From positions 620,001-684,000 of the forward strand of contig NZ_FWFL01000001.1 in the NCBI RefSeq assembly GCF_900172295.1: a stretch of DNA of 64,000 nucleotides. Reading direction: 5' to 3'. A program made the translations under genes and the position numbers. Below are positions 9,592-18,605 of this stretch, piece after piece. This DNA is from Roseovarius litorisediminis. GTDB lineage: Bacteria; Pseudomonadota; Alphaproteobacteria; Rhodobacterales; Rhodobacteraceae. Positions within the stretch are counted from its first letter, which is position 1, and every line of letters starts with the position of its first letter. The notes below the pieces were generated by a model. It did no database searches. It was given only the letters and a program-made list of their open reading frames with translations, and had not been told where the DNA came from.

Positions 9592-10034
9592 CTACCGTCC
9601 GGTTCCTTGTAGACGCCCTGTTCCTTCAGCGCATCAACGACCTCTTTCGGCATGTAATCTTCATCATGTTTCGCAAGAATTTCAGTGGCCTTGAAGACAC
9701 CGTTAACGTAAGTTCCGGTGCCGACCATTCCCTGATTTTCCTCAAAGAGATCTGGCAGAACACCCTTGTAGGTAACAGGCACCACACCGCCGCCATCCGT
9801 CACGCTAAAGCTGATGACTTCCCCCTCGCCACGTATCAGGCTGCCCTCTTCCACAAGACCCCCGATACGAAACACCTCGTTCGGCGCCGGCGGTTCGGCG
9901 ATGACCTGACTGGGCGAGCGAAAGAAATTGATCCCGTCACGCATCGCGTATCCAATCAACGCAGTGGCCGCGATCAAGGCCACGGCCGCAAGTGATATCA
10001 CCTGAACCCGGCGTTTTTTCTTAAGCGATTTCAC
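9588..10034 (-). CDS. ccmE: Haem chaperone CcmE
   Basis: A periplasmic haem chaperone of 148 aa (CycJ of Rhodobacter) that binds haem covalently and passes it to CcmF. It has a basic N-terminus (KSLKKKRRVQVI), one membrane anchor (about 12-30), and an OB-fold domain. The haem-binding motif is AKHDEDYMP, in which the His makes the covalent bond and the Tyr is the axial ligand. A GTG at 10034 with GAGG seven bases upstream is preferred; an ATG at 10049 has no ribosome site. It follows argC closely, so argC and ccmE are co-transcribed. Confidence 0.95.
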   Translation of the reverse strand: MKSLKKKRRVQVISLAAVALIAATALIGYAMRDGINFFRSPSQVIAEPPAPNEVFRIGGLVEEGSLIRGEGEVISFSVTDGGGVVPVTYKGVLPDLFEENQGMVGTGTYVNGVFKATEILAKHDEDYMPKEVVDALKEQGVYKEPDGS

Positions 10035-10052
10035 TCCTCTACCTCGCATTCT

Positions 10053-11081
10053 TCAAGGAAATACCGGGGCAAGCATCAGGCCCGCCGTCTCATCTTCACC
10101 TAACATCAGATTTGCATTCTGCAAGGCCTGCCCGCTAGAGCCCTTGGTCAGGTTGTCCAGTGCCGCCACAACTATCACCCGGCCCGGCAGCCGATCAGCG
10201 ACAACGCCAATATGACAGAAATTACTGCCCCGGACATGCCGGGTGCTGGGTGTCTGACCCAAGGGCAGTACCACAACAAAGGGCTCATCATCATAGGCCG
10301 CATTCAACGTATCCAGCACAGTCTGCGCGTCGCCTTTCACATAGGCGGTCGCCAGAATGCCCCGGTTTGCGGGAATCAGATGCGGCGTGAACTGGATTTT
10401 CACCTCTCGGCCTGCAACCGCCGAAAACTCCTGGTCGAATTCGCCCAGATGCCGGTGCGTGCCGCCCACGGCATAGGCGTGATAGCCTTCGGAAAGTTCG
10501 GCATGCAGCAGGTTTTCTTTCAAACTGCGCCCGGCCCCGGACACACCGCATTTCAGGTCAAGGATGATCTCGTCCAGATCAATCACCCCCGCCGCGATCA
10601 GCGGCCGAAGAATATATTGCCCGGTTGCCGCGTTGCAGCCCGTCCCAGCCACAAGGCGGGCGCTGGCAATCTCGTTCCGATAAAACTCGGTCAGGCCGTA
10701 TATCGCCTCTTTCTGCATCTCTGTCGCCGCATGCGGGTTGCCGTACCATTTTTCATAAGCCGACGGGTCGCGCAGCCGGAAATCAGCGGAAAGATCGATG
10801 ATTTTCAGATCCTTCGGCAGAGCGCTGATAACTTCCTGGCTGGTCTTGTGCGGCAAGGCGCAAAAACACAGGTCAATCCCGGCGAAATCAATTTCATCGA
10901 TTGTCACCAGTTCAGGCAAATCCAGATGGCGCAGATGGGGAAACACATCCGCCATGGCCTGCCCGGCCTTGGAATTGGCGGCAAGCGCTGAAATTTCCAT
11001 AGTGGGATGGGTGGCAATAAGCCGGACCAGTTCGGCGCCGGTATATCCGCTGGCGCCCAGAATTGCGATTTTATGGGTCAT
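10053..11081 (-). CDS. argC: N-acetyl-gamma-glutamyl-phosphate reductase
   Basis: The third enzyme of arginine biosynthesis, reducing N-acetylglutamyl-5-phosphate to the semialdehyde with NADPH. It has 342 aa from the ATG at 11081. The nucleotide-binding glycine motif [15 protein letters not shown] is at the N-terminus and the active-site Cys is in [14 protein letters not shown]. It is the first gene of the leftward argC-ccmE-endolysin-holin-ccmF-ccmH run, an arrangement of argC and ccmE also known in Rhodobacter. A perfect CtrA-type box lies 36-51 bp upstream of the start. Confidence 0.96.
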   Translation of the reverse strand: MTHKIAILGASGYTGAELVRLIATHPTMEISALAANSKAGQAMADVFPHLRHLDLPELVTIDEIDFAGIDLCFCALPHKTSQEVISALPKDLKIIDLSADFRLRDPSAYEKWYGNPHAATEMQKEAIYGLTEFYRNEIASARLVAGTGCNAATGQYILRPLIAAGVIDLDEIILDLKCGVSGAGRSLKENLLHAELSEGYHAYAVGGTHRHLGEFDQEFSAVAGREVKIQFTPHLIPANRGILATAYVKGDAQTVLDTLNAAYDDEPFVVVLPLGQTPSTRHVRGSNFCHIGVVADRLPGRVIVVAALDNLTKGSSGQALQNANLMLGEDETAGLMLAPVFP

Positions 11082-11116
11082 GTCAGACGTCTGCTTTCTG
11101 CAAGTGTTGTGTGCAT

Positions 11117-11132
11117 TTAAGAGAGTTTTAAC
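11117..11132. promoter_or_regulatory. TTAA-N7-TTAAC box before argC (CtrA-like)
   Basis: TTAA (11117-11120), seven bases, then TTAAC (11128-11132) matches the full CtrA consensus. It lies in the 36-51 bp upstream of the argC start, a typical promoter position. CtrA control would bring the downstream endolysin/holin genes under the regulator that controls GTA release in Rhodobacter. Such a box can arise by chance in a window of this size. Confidence 0.4.
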
Positions 11133-11164
11133 GCCACGGCAATGCGACGTGGGCACTCATCCAC

Positions 11165-11210
11165 CCTGAGGTGGCCTCTGGGCCACGGCCTGCAGGATCA
11201 GGCCCTCAGG
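11165..11210 (-). other. Three-way-junction RNA fold at the murI 3' end
   Basis: The outer stem CCTGAG (11165-11170) with CTCAGG (11205-11210) encloses two adjacent hairpins. One is GTGGCC/GGCCAC (11171-11176/11181-11186) with a four-base loop. The other is GGCCTG/CAGGCC (11187-11192/11199-11204) with a six-base loop. No base is left unpaired at the junction. The fold begins inside the murI stop codon on the transcript. It may protect or terminate the murI mRNA. Confidence 0.5.
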
Positions 11211-12018
11211 CAGATTGAAACGTGATCTGTCGTCGTAGAAACTGCGTCGCCCGCGCTGACACGAGTTTGGGATCGCCGGTTGTCAGGAACTTGCGCTCAA
11301 CACCATTGCCCAGCATGTTGGGGTGCCGGTCAAGGTAATCCGCCAGGCTTTCCGCCACCAGATTGGCCTGACTGTAAACCGCCACATCAACCCCAAGCGC
11401 GTCCTGGAATATATCCAGCATCAGCGGATAATGGGTGCAGCCCAGAATTGCCGCCTGCGGGTCAGGCATTTTGCGTTTCAACGCATCCACATGGCTGCGT
11501 ACCAGTGCCTCGGCCAGGATCATGTCACCTTCTTCAATGGCATCCACCACGCCGCCGCAGGCCTGCGCCTCGACATCCACACCGATAGCCCGAAACGCCA
11601 GTTCGCGTTGAAACGCCCGGCTGCTGACAGTGGCAGGCGTGGCAAACAGGGCCACATGTTTCACCGCCACTTCGCGCGGCGGAGAGTTGTCGCCCCACTG
11701 GCGTTCGGTCAGTGCCTCGATCAGGGGTACAAACACACCCAATACCCGCTTGTCGGAAGGAATCCAGCTTTCCTGCATCCGTCGCAGTGCCGCCGCCGAG
11801 GCCGTATTGCAGGCCAGAATCACCAGATCACAGCCCGCTTCCCACAGCCGCTCAACCGCTTTGGTGGTCAGTTGATAAACATCCTCGGCGTCGCGCACGC
11901 CGTAAGGCGCATGGGCATTGTCGCCCAGATAGACAAACGGCACCTCTGGCAGCCGCTTTTCCACCGCGTCCAGAACGGTCAGGCCGCCGAGACCACTGTC
12001 AAAGATACCCACTGCCAT
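11206..12018 (-). CDS. murI: Glutamate racemase
   Basis: Converts L- to D-glutamate for peptidoglycan (270 aa, usual length). Both catalytic cysteines are visible in [14 protein letters not shown] and [12 protein letters not shown]. The N-terminal substrate-binding segment is [16 protein letters not shown] and the next conserved block is [11 protein letters not shown]. The gene sits alone between the oxidoreductase gene upstream (180 bp away) and argC downstream. The transcript's 3' end carries the unusual branched fold at 11165-11210. Confidence 0.96.
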   Translation of the reverse strand: MAVGIFDSGLGGLTVLDAVEKRLPEVPFVYLGDNAHAPYGVRDAEDVYQLTTKAVERLWEAGCDLVILACNTASAAALRRMQESWIPSDKRVLGVFVPLIEALTERQWGDNSPPREVAVKHVALFATPATVSSRAFQRELAFRAIGVDVEAQACGGVVDAIEEGDMILAEALVRSHVDALKRKMPDPQAAILGCTHYPLMLDIFQDALGVDVAVYSQANLVAESLADYLDRHPNMLGNGVERKFLTTGDPKLVSARATQFLRRQITFQSA

Positions 12019-12197
12019 CTGTCAGGCCCCAAGGCTGCTATTAAATTGCGAATCCCTGATCAAAGGGATCATTCTGTCCTGAAGAAAGCTCATACGCCCT
12101 GCGGCGCAAGAATTCCATCCGGGATTTTGCAACCTTTATCCTGGCGACAAGCGGCAATAACAGCGTGTCAACGGCCACGATACAGGAATTCTGCCGC

Positions 12198-15100
12198 TTA
12201 TTCCGCCGCCTGCGCCGAAGGCTTGCCACCTGCGTTGATTACCGACAGCAATTCCTCGCGACGTTTGGCGGCTTTCGCTGCATTGGCAGACTTCACCGGG
12301 CCAAACCCACGGATTTGCAGAGGCAGTTCAGCCAGCGCAAGCAACGCATCCCGGGTATCAGGCCCCAGCAGTGGCATTACTGCCCTGATGTCTTTTTCAT
12401 ACTGCTTGATCAGCGCGCGTTCCATTCGCCGTTCAGACGAATAACCAAACACATCCAGTGGTGTACCGCGCAGGGGCTTCATCCGTGCCAGCCATTTCAA
12501 TGGCCCCGCCATCCACGGCCCGAACGCGCGCTTTCTGGGCCGCCCATCCGCGCCGACCTTTGCCAAAATAGGCGGGGCCAGATGAAACGACATGCGAAAA
12601 TCGCCGTCAAATTCCTTCGCCGCCTTCTCCCGGCTGCTCAGCAAAAGCCGCGCCACCTCGTATTCATCCTTGTAGGACAGCAGTTTGTGATAGCCCTTGG
12701 CCACGGCCTCTTGCAGGGCCGGATCCCTGACAGCCTCGACCAGTTTGCGATAGCGTTTGGCCAGTCGCTTGCCCTGATAGGCCACAAGGTGATCGGCGCG
12801 AAAGGCAATCTTATCCTCCAGCGATTTGGGCAGCTCAACAACGTTCGGCGCCAGCAGCTTTGCGACCTGATCAGGATGCACTGCCGCCCAGCGACCGATT
12901 TCAAAGGCCCGCAGGTTCTGTGCCACGGCAGCCCCGTTCAGCGTGATGGCCTGTGTGATCGCGTCATGGCTCAGCGGGATCAGCCCGCGCTGCCATGCCG
13001 CGCCAAATATCATCATGTTCGAGAAAATAGAATCGCCCATCGCCGTCTTGGCCAGATCTGAGGCATCAAACAGTTGCACCGCCTCACCCAACCGCGCCTC
13101 AAGCGCAAGTTCCAACCGGTCGGCGGGCAGTCTGAATTCGGTGTCGCGGGTGAAATCGCCGGTAATGATCTCATGACGGTTCACCACCGCCCCGGTACGG
13201 CCGCGCTTCGTCAGGCCCAGCGTTTTGGCCCCTGCCGACACCACCAGATCCCCGCCAATCAGCGCATCGCATTCACCCGTGGCCACGCGGATGGCATTGA
13301 TGTCCTCGGGGCGTTCTGCCAGGCGACAATGGATATGCACAGCGCCACCTTTTTGCGCCAGCCCGGCCATTTCCATCATACCCGCGCCCTTACCGTCGAT
13401 CTGTGCCGCCTGCGCCAGCACCGCGCCAATGGTCACCACGCCGGTACCTCCCACACCTGTGATGACCACATTATGGGTGCCGTTGATCTGGGGCAGGTTC
13501 GGAAGTGGCAGATTAGGCAGGTCCAGGTCAATCGCCTGTTCCTTGCGGATTTTCGCACCTTCCAGCGTTACAAAAGACGGGCAAAACCCCTTGAGGCAGC
13601 TAAAATCTTTGTTGCAACTGGACTGATCAATCGCTCGTTTGCGCCCCAGTTCGGTTTCTACCGGCACGATCGACACACAGTTCGACTGCACCCCGCAATC
13701 GCCGCAGCCCTCGCAGACATCCGTGTTGATGAAAACCCGTTTGTCGGGGTCAGGAAACAGCCCACGCTTGCGGCGGCGGCGCTTTTCCGCGGCACAGGTC
13801 TGAATGTATATGATCGCCGAAACGCCTTCGACTTCGCGCAGGCGTTTCTGCACATCCATTAGTTCGGAACGTTCTTTTATTTCAATGCCCTGAGGGAATG
13901 CTTTAAAGTCGATATCTTCCTTTTCGTCATAAACGACAGACAGGTTATTCACCCCCATCGCCTTAAGTTCGGCGGCAATACGCGGCGCATCCAATCCACC
14001 TTCATTAGGCTGCCCGCCCGTCATAGCCACGGCATCGTTATAGAGGATCTTGTAGGTAATATTGGTGCCCGCCGCCAAGGCCGCCCGAATGGCCTGCACG
14101 CCGGAATGGTTGTAGGTGCCGTCGCCAAGATTCTGAAACACATGCTTGCGGTTTGAAAACGGTGCCTCGCCGATCCAGTTGGCCCCCTCACCACCCATAT
14201 GGGTAAAGCCGGTTGTCTCGCGGTCCATCCACTGCACCATATAGTGACATCCGATTCCCGCATAAGCGCGGCTGCCTTCTGGCAGTTTGGTGGAACTGTT
14301 ATGCGGGCAGCCCGAACAGAAATAGGGCGTGCGGGTGGCAATCTCTTTGACATTGTCGTTGCGGCGCGCCTCACTCAACGCCTCCAGCCCGGCTTTCACG
14401 GCCTCGGTCCCGCGCCCCTCTTCGATCAGGATCTGCCCCAGTTTTTCGGCAATCATGATGGGGTCCAGCGCCCCGCGCGTGGGAAACAGCTCTTCGCCGT
14501 GCATCGAGCCGGCGCCGCCGCCCTTGTGCCAACCGTAAACCCTGCGGCCCTTGCGATCATCAAAGATCGCTTCCTTGATCTGAACCTCGATCAGTTTGCG
14601 CTTTTCCTCGACCACCACGATCAGGTCCAGCCCTTCGGCCCAGTCGTGAAAGCCCTTCATGTCCAGCGGAAAAGTCTGACCTACCTTGTAGGTTGTTATC
14701 CCCAGTCGCTCGGCCTCAGCCGCATCCACCCCCAGCAGATCCAGCGCATGCACCAGATCCAGCCAGTTCTTGCCCGCGGCGACCAAGCCGATCTTGGCAC
14801 CGGGCTTACCCCAAACCCGCTTGTCCATCTTGTTGGCATGGCTGAACGCCTCGGCGGCAAAGCGTTTATGGTCAATCATCCGCGCTTCTTGCGCGTGTGG
14901 GGTATCGCCCATACGAATGTTCAACCCGCCCTCGGGCATATCGAATTCGGGCGTTACAAACTGCATCCGGTCTGTGCGACCATCGACAACCGATGTGGCC
15001 TCGACCGTATCTTTCATCGTTTTCAACCCGACCCAAAGGCCGGAAAACCGCGACAGGGCAAAACCATACAGGCCATAGTCGATGATTTCCTGCACCCCTG

Positions 15101-15620
15101 CCGGACTGACAACCGGCATATAGGCATCCACCATCGCCCATTCGCTTTGGTGCAGCACGGTCGAGCTTTCGCCGGTATGGTCATCCCCCATCGCCATCAA
15201 CACACCACCATGGGCGCTGGTGCCTGCCATATTGGCATGACGCATCACATCACCGGTGCGGTCCACGCCGGGGCCCTTGCCGTACCAAAGGCCGAATACG
15301 CCATCATATTTGCCTTCGCCGCGCAACTCGGCCTGTTGACTGCCCCACAGCGCTGTTGCGGCCAGATCTTCGTTCAGCCCCTCCTCGAAGCGCACATGCG
15401 CTTCGGCCAGCTGTTTTGCGGCCCGGTTCATCTGCATATCCACCGCCCCGAGGGGCGATCCCCGATACCCGGTCACATATCCTGCCGTGTTCAGCCCGGC
15501 CAAACGGTCCCGCGCGGATTGGACCAGCATCAGCCGCACCAGCGCCTGGGTTCCGTTCAACAATACCTGGGGTTTTTCCAGATCGAACCGATCATTCAAT
15601 GATACCTGTTGCGTGCTCAT
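12198..15620 (-). CDS. Indolepyruvate:ferredoxin oxidoreductase, fused subunits
   Basis: A 1140-aa fused IorA/IorB-type enzyme that oxidatively decarboxylates aryl-pyruvates from aromatic amino acids with TPP, CoA and ferredoxin. In order: a pyrimidine-binding domain; a TPP domain with GIGCHYMVQWMD; a ferredoxin-like cysteine cluster CEGCGDCGVQSNC with further Cys residues downstream; a gamma domain with ITGVGGTGVVTIGAVLAQAA; and a helical C-terminal extension. The ATG at 15620 is chosen because AGGGG lies eight bases upstream; the ATG at 15629 overlaps that site. A divergent LysR gene follows the promoter region at 15621-15790, which holds two inverted repeats. Confidence 0.94.
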   Translation of the reverse strand: MSTQQVSLNDRFDLEKPQVLLNGTQALVRLMLVQSARDRLAGLNTAGYVTGYRGSPLGAVDMQMNRAAKQLAEAHVRFEEGLNEDLAATALWGSQQAELRGEGKYDGVFGLWYGKGPGVDRTGDVMRHANMAGTSAHGGVLMAMGDDHTGESSTVLHQSEWAMVDAYMPVVSPAGVQEIIDYGLYGFALSRFSGLWVGLKTMKDTVEATSVVDGRTDRMQFVTPEFDMPEGGLNIRMGDTPHAQEARMIDHKRFAAEAFSHANKMDKRVWGKPGAKIGLVAAGKNWLDLVHALDLLGVDAAEAERLGITTYKVGQTFPLDMKGFHDWAEGLDLIVVVEEKRKLIEVQIKEAIFDDRKGRRVYGWHKGGGAGSMHGEELFPTRGALDPIMIAEKLGQILIEEGRGTEAVKAGLEALSEARRNDNVKEIATRTPYFCSGCPHNSSTKLPEGSRAYAGIGCHYMVQWMDRETTGFTHMGGEGANWIGEAPFSNRKHVFQNLGDGTYNHSGVQAIRAALAAGTNITYKILYNDAVAMTGGQPNEGGLDAPRIAAELKAMGVNNLSVVYDEKEDIDFKAFPQGIEIKERSELMDVQKRLREVEGVSAIIYIQTCAAEKRRRRKRGLFPDPDKRVFINTDVCEGCGDCGVQSNCVSIVPVETELGRKRAIDQSSCNKDFSCLKGFCPSFVTLEGAKIRKEQAIDLDLPNLPLPNLPQINGTHNVVITGVGGTGVVTIGAVLAQAAQIDGKGAGMMEMAGLAQKGGAVHIHCRLAERPEDINAIRVATGECDALIGGDLVVSAGAKTLGLTKRGRTGAVVNRHEIITGDFTRDTEFRLPADRLELALEARLGEAVQLFDASDLAKTAMGDSIFSNMMIFGAAWQRGLIPLSHDAITQAITLNGAAVAQNLRAFEIGRWAAVHPDQVAKLLAPNVVELPKSLEDKIAFRADHLVAYQGKRLAKRYRKLVEAVRDPALQEAVAKGYHKLLSYKDEYEVARLLLSSREKAAKEFDGDFRMSFHLAPPILAKVGADGRPRKRAFGPWMAGPLKWLARMKPLRGTPLDVFGYSSERRMERALIKQYEKDIRAVMPLLGPDTRDALLALAELPLQIRGFGPVKSANAAKAAKRREELLSVINAGGKPSAQAAE

Positions 15621-15669
15621 GGTGTGCATCCCCTGTTGTACGGAGTTTGATCTTAATATAGTGCAATAT

Positions 15670-15709
15670 TAGGTCAAAATTCCTGACCTACCAAGGAGAA
15701 AATTTGGTA
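15670..15709. promoter_or_regulatory. Two adjacent inverted repeats between the oxidoreductase and LysR genes
   Basis: TAGGTCA (15670-15676) pairs with TGACCTA (15684-15690) around seven bases. Overlapping its end, TACCAA (15689-15694) pairs with TTGGTA (15704-15709) around nine bases. The position 50-90 bp upstream of the oxidoreductase start and 80-120 bp upstream of lysR suits operators for a divergent promoter. The first could serve the LysR protein or an AsnC-type regulator. Confidence 0.4.
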
Positions 15710-15790
15710 TCCAAGCCGTAAAGCATGTAAACACGCGGGGGTTATCTGCTATTGCGTCTTGAGCGCGGTAAGGAATAGAAAGTTTCACGT

Positions 15791-16696
15791 ATGGATTGGG
15801 ACAAACTCAGAATATTTCACGCTGTGGCAGACGTCGGCAGCCTGACACACGCGGGCGATCAACTGCACCTGTCGCAATCTGCCGTGTCACGACAGATTCG
15901 TGCGCTCGAAGATTCGCTGAACGCCACCCTGTTTCACCGCCACGCGCGCGGGCTGATTCTGACGGAACAGGGCGAACTTTTGTTCGATGCGACCCGCGCC
16001 ATGATGAAACGGCTGGACACGGCCACCGCCCGCATCCGCGACAGCGAAGAAGAAGTCTTTGGCGAATTGCGTGTCACCACCACTATCGGCTTTGGCACCC
16101 TATGGCTGGCCCCTCGCCTGCCTCAGCTTTATGAAAAGTTTCCGGACCTCAAGATCGACCTGATGCTTGAGGAACGCGTGCTTGACCTGCCCATGCGCGA
16201 GGCCGATGTCGCCATCCGCATGAAAGAGCCCAGCCAGGCCGACCTGATTCGCAAACGGTTGATGAGTGTGCATATGCGCCTCTATGCGTCGCCAAAATAT
16301 CTGGCGGAACGCGGCACACCCGAAACGCTGTCCGATTTGAACGAGCACCGGCTGATTTGCCAGAACCCGCGCTCGGCCCAGGTAGGCGCAGGTGCCACGC
16401 TCGTGCAGGAAATCATGTCCTATGACATCCCTCCGTTGCTGACGATCAACAACTATTTTGGCGTATTGCAGGGGACGCTCAACAACCTTGGAATAGGTGT
16501 ACTGCCAGACTATCTGACCCAGGATTTCCCCGATCTGGTGCGGGTCCTGCCAGAAGTCGAGTCCATCGAAGTTCCCGTTTTTCTCGCCTACCCCGAGGAG
16601 CTGCGGCACTCAAAACGTATTGCAGCATTTCGTGACTTCGTTCAGGAAGAAATTTTTGCCTATCGCAAAAAGCTTAAAGAACAATCTGTTAGCTGA
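15791..16696 (+). CDS. LysR family transcriptional regulator
   Basis: A 301-aa LysR-type regulator. The N-terminal winged helix-turn-helix spans about residues 4-63, with the recognition segment LSQSAVSRQIRALEDSL. The C-terminal half is the effector-binding domain (VTTTIGFGTLWLAPRLPQL onward). It is divergent from the indolepyruvate oxidoreductase gene and is the likely candidate to regulate it, although the effector is unknown. The ribosome site before the ATG is weak; AAGGA lies about 17 bases upstream. Confidence 0.92.
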   Translation: MDWDKLRIFHAVADVGSLTHAGDQLHLSQSAVSRQIRALEDSLNATLFHRHARGLILTEQGELLFDATRAMMKRLDTATARIRDSEEEVFGELRVTTTIGFGTLWLAPRLPQLYEKFPDLKIDLMLEERVLDLPMREADVAIRMKEPSQADLIRKRLMSVHMRLYASPKYLAERGTPETLSDLNEHRLICQNPRSAQVGAGATLVQEIMSYDIPPLLTINNYFGVLQGTLNNLGIGVLPDYLTQDFPDLVRVLPEVESIEVPVFLAYPEELRHSKRIAAFRDFVQEEIFAYRKKLKEQSVS

Positions 16697-16759
16697 TTTT
16701 TTAGGCAAGCCATGCACATATCGCATAGCGGAAATGCTGCAAGTGCGGCATTATTTCCC

Positions 16760-16788
16760 TTGAACGACTCGAAACGCATCCCTAATTC
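16760..16788 (+). promoter_or_regulatory. Sigma-70-like promoter of the candidate sRNA
   Basis: TTGAAC (16760-16765), a 17-base spacer and TAATTC (16783-16788) form a housekeeping-type promoter in the gap after the LysR gene. Initiation about seven bases downstream would give an 80-nt transcript ending at the strong terminator at 16847-16875. Confidence 0.45.
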
Positions 16789-16794
16789 CACTCT

Positions 16795-16875
16795 TGATGG
16801 TGACAGCCACATGGTGCGTCGCCTTCATACCTCCCTGTTGGACTATGGCCGAGCTTAGTGCTCGGCCTTTTTTTT
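16795..16875 (+). ncRNA. Candidate ~80-nt small RNA with CCUCCC motif
   Basis: Bounded by a promoter-like sequence and an excellent intrinsic terminator, with no convincing ORF. The 5' part can form a stem GGUGAC/GUCGCC. Between it and the terminator stem is a single-stranded stretch with CAUACCUCCCUG, whose CCUCCC is complementary to a Shine-Dalgarno sequence. Alphaproteobacterial stress sRNAs of the cuckoo/CcsR type use exposed CCUCC motifs, but this one has a single copy and the family match is not established. It could also be only the 3' UTR of the LysR gene. Confidence 0.45.
16847..16875 (+). terminator. Intrinsic terminator
   Basis: GGCCGAGC (16847-16854), loop TTAGT, GCTCGGCC (16860-16867), then eight T. 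A textbook rho-independent terminator for the LysR gene and/or the candidate sRNA. Confidence 0.92.
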
Positions 16876-16905
16876 GCATTGCCCGCTTATTTGGCAGAAC
16901 GCTGA

Positions 16906-17271
16906 TTATTCCAGCTGCACGATTGCCAGCTGAACATCCTCAGACCCAATAACTGTTGTCTTGTGCCCTGATCCGGATACATCTTCCATCCGCCAGATTG
17001 CACCGGCACCAAATTCTCTTACTTCGCCATCTCCGGCCTCTACCCGCAACCAACCTGACAGGCAAAACGCAACCTGACGGCGGGGCGACGGGTGCTTTGC
17101 CCCGCCCCACCCCGCGGGCAACACCAGATACAGAAGATTTTTGCAGGCTTCTTTGTCAGATATCGGCATGACAGGCGCAGGCGGTGCAAAGTCACCTTCA
17201 TTCAAAGCAATTTCAACATCCTTAAAATGCGAAACACCCTGCGCGTCTTCGGTAAGATGCAATAACTGCAT
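16906..17271 (-). CDS. Cupin-fold protein of unknown function
   Basis: A 121-aa single-domain protein with cupin character: beta-rich, with the segment KHPSPRRQVAFCLSGWLRVEAGDG resembling cupin motif 1 and FGAGAIWRMEDVSGSGHKTTV resembling motif 2. Metal-binding histidines appear reduced, one in each motif. The remaining ligands are not obvious, so it may bind a small molecule without catalysis. It is followed leftward by the sRNA terminator and preceded by 170 bp with no gene before the PLP lyase. I do not recognise a specific family. Confidence 0.75.
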   Translation of the reverse strand: MQLLHLTEDAQGVSHFKDVEIALNEGDFAPPAPVMPISDKEACKNLLYLVLPAGWGGAKHPSPRRQVAFCLSGWLRVEAGDGEVREFGAGAIWRMEDVSGSGHKTTVIGSEDVQLAIVQLE

Positions 17272-17443
17272 TACTGGCCCCCCGGGGGTATAAATTCCAA
17301 GAAATCAACACCGCCAGCTGGAACAGTGGAACGGCATTCTGTCAATCAGGCGCCCGCATCAGAGCGCTGGCAAGCCAGCCCCTGCAAGCGGCTAAACCAA
17401 GCCGCGCGCGCCTGAAATTCGGTTGCCGAAACCGCCTTTACGA

Positions 17444-18469
17444 TCACGCCTCTTCACTGATGACGCACAGCACACGGGCCTCCGCACCCAACTCCATGGC
17501 CATTACGGCCGCAAGCCCCGCGCCCCCCGATGTGGTGGTCGCTGCCCCCTGTTCGGCCAGCACAGGCAACACCGCAAAAGCCTCTTCCTCGGTGATGGTC
17601 ACGAATTCATCGGCATCCCGCGCCAGCCCCTTCAGCGCAATCAGCGACGGCTCTTTGCAATCCAGCCGCCCCATGTCCGATACCGGACCTTCGGTATTCA
17701 CACATTTGCCCTCGCGGATACTGACCTGCAGTGCCGGGGCAAATTCCGGCTCGACCACGATGATCTTTGGCGCATCGCCCCAGACCTTGCGGAAATACGC
17801 CGCCCCGGCCCCGGCCAGTCCGCCAACACCGGCCTGCAAAAAAATATGCGTCGGCACATCCGGTATTTGTTCGGCTGCTTCGGCCGCCATCGCCAGATAG
17901 CCTTCCATCAGACGATGTGGAATGTCGAAATATCCCGGCCACGAGGTGTCAGAAAGCAACGTCCAGCCGTTATCTTCGGCCGCCTGCATCGCCGCGTCCA
18001 TGCTGCCCTGATAGTCCGATCCGGCACGCACGACGATCGCCCCCTTGTCGCGCAACCGCACGGCAAAACTTTCCGGCACCGTTTCTGCCAGATAGACCGC
18101 CGATTTGGCGCCAAAGGCCCGCGCACCCGCGGCAACTGATAGCCCGTGATTTCCAGCACTGGCCGTGACAAATGTCTGGCCCTGCAGCGCCTTTGTCAGA
18201 TCATCGGCGCCACTGTTGGCGGCCCTGTGTGCAATCACATATGCCGCCCCAAGCGCCTTGAAGCTTCCCAGATTCATGCGCTGGCGTTCATCCTTGGCCC
18301 AGACCTGCGCACCCAGACCTTCAATTCGGATTACCGGCGTTTGCGCTGCCGCCGGGCATTGCTTGAGCAACCCCAAAGGTGCGGCGGCATCCACGCTGGG
18401 AGCGGGCGCGCCTGAAAGCACGGCCTCGCTCAGGCCCTTGCCCCGCCAGGGGTTCTGCAAATTCTCCAT
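17444..18469 (-). CDS. PLP-dependent ammonia-lyase (diaminopropionate ammonia-lyase-like)
   Basis: A fold-type II PLP enzyme of 341 aa. The Schiff-base lysine is in [32 protein letters not shown] is the substrate-binding loop and [15 protein letters not shown] the phosphate-binding glycine loop. The arrangement resembles diaminopropionate ammonia-lyase (YgeX/DpaL), which makes pyruvate and ammonia from 2,3-diaminopropionate, and also threonine dehydratases. The start at 18469 follows GGAGGGATC; the longer upstream frame has no ribosome site. It is divergent from purL. Exact substrate uncertain. Confidence 0.82.
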   Translation of the reverse strand: MENLQNPWRGKGLSEAVLSGAPAPSVDAAAPLGLLKQCPAAAQTPVIRIEGLGAQVWAKDERQRMNLGSFKALGAAYVIAHRAANSGADDLTKALQGQTFVTASAGNHGLSVAAGARAFGAKSAVYLAETVPESFAVRLRDKGAIVVRAGSDYQGSMDAAMQAAEDNGWTLLSDTSWPGYFDIPHRLMEGYLAMAAEAAEQIPDVPTHIFLQAGVGGLAGAGAAYFRKVWGDAPKIIVVEPEFAPALQVSIREGKCVNTEGPVSDMGRLDCKEPSLIALKGLARDADEFVTITEEEAFAVLPVLAEQGAATTTSGGAGLAAVMAMELGAEARVLCVISEEA

Positions 18470-18605
18470 GATCCCTCCAGATTTTCGCCCAACAGAAGAC
18501 CATAAGCCACAATTGGTCAAGCGAGCATTACACAGCCCCTTCCCCCCCGCCGCGCGATACCCTAAAGAGACGCCAAACATAGCCACCTTGGGGGATAGTT
18601 TTCAT

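Noticed and set aside
12041-12229. 62-aa minus-strand frame between the oxidoreductase and murI genes
   Set aside because: Overlaps the end of the large gene, very basic, weak ribosome site; a coding role cannot be supported though a 25-aa internal start is possible.
14199-15602. 467-aa plus-strand open frame
   Set aside because: Lies entirely opposite the indolepyruvate oxidoreductase, low-complexity antisense composition, no start signals.
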